DNA from: Isotricha intestinalis | Lineage: Eukaryota > Ciliophora > Litostomatea > Vestibuliferida > Isotrichidae | NCBI GenBank assembly: GCA_023807065.1 | Contig: JAJJLU010000807.1 | Span: forward strand, 1-18,212 | Direction: 5' to 3' | DNA: 18,212 nt | Shown here: piece by piece, positions 18,174 to 18,212 of the stretch | Layout of the letters: each line of letters opens with the position of its first letter | Numbering within the stretch: position 1 is the first letter of the stretch | Notes under the pieces: model-generated | Told to the model about the DNA's origin: nothing | Seen by the model: only the letters and a program-made list of their open reading frames with translations | Databases searched by the model: none | Position numbers and translations under genes: made by a program

Positions 18174-18212
18174 GGGGATTGGGGATTGGGGATTGGGGAT
18201 TGGGGATTGGGG
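18174..18212 (+). repeat. Telomere, (GGGGATT)5 GGGG; C-rich strand CCCCAAT
   Basis: Five perfect seven-base units plus four G run to the last base of the window. The G-rich strand points outward in the 5'-to-3' direction, as at a true chromosome end. The G4 runs could form G-quadruplexes. The unit differs from the Tetrahymena (GGGGTT), Oxytricha (GGGGTTTT) and heterotrich-type repeats and from the TTAGGG family. The perfect repeats and terminal position make a telomere more likely than an internal satellite. Confidence 0.95.

Noticed and set aside
1..18212. Search by eye for tRNA, rRNA, CRISPR arrays, transposases, integrases or viral genes
   Set aside because: No stretch showed a tRNA arm pattern, spaced direct repeats or transposase/integrase motifs. 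The gene set is ordinary nuclear eukaryotic.

Overview
The window is very AT-rich eukaryotic DNA that ends at a telomere. Its last 39 bases are five full copies of GGGGATT plus GGGG (C-rich strand CCCCAAT), running to the final base with the G-rich strand 3'-outward. G4-type telomeres, short gene spacing, a ciliary-type WD40 protein, a gene starting about 270 bases from the telomere and one very short intron together suggest a ciliate macronuclear chromosome end. All eight firmly called genes end in TAA and carry no in-frame TAA, TAG or TGA, so this is not the Tetrahymena/Paramecium code in which TAA reads as glutamine. A standard-code, AT-rich ciliate such as a litostome (possibly a rumen ciliate) fits best. 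That placement is inference, and I recall only loosely that this repeat has been reported in that group.

Layout, left to right. The 5' end of a gene leaves the left edge (1-111, minus). Next is a Sel1-repeat/RING protein (214-1998, minus). A 1.76-kb stretch without intact genes follows (1999-3757). It holds two decayed calcium-signalling genes: a calcium-dependent protein kinase remnant (minus) and a calmodulin-like EF-hand remnant (plus). Then come a 3'(2'),5'-bisphosphate nucleotidase-like phosphatase (3758-4711, minus) and the V-ATPase subunit H gene (5044-6621, minus), whose second exon lies beyond a 42-base intron and would be missed by a simple open-frame search. A 1406-residue EF-hand/WD40 protein of the WDR49/CFAP337 type (6808-11028, minus) is followed by two unrecognised basic proteins (11192-12553 and 12703-13878, minus). 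A cyclin-box protein is on the plus strand (14285-15850), diverging from its neighbour. A low-complexity acidic/basic protein (16552-17907, minus) lies next to the telomere.

The genes look like an ordinary mixture: vacuolar acidification, PAP/phosphate metabolism, axoneme structure, cell cycle and ubiquitin ligation. They do not form an operon or a coherent system. The most unusual parts are the pair of decayed EF-hand genes, the telomere variant, the code evidence and the hidden intron. I saw no tRNA, rRNA, transposon, CRISPR array or recognisable new system.
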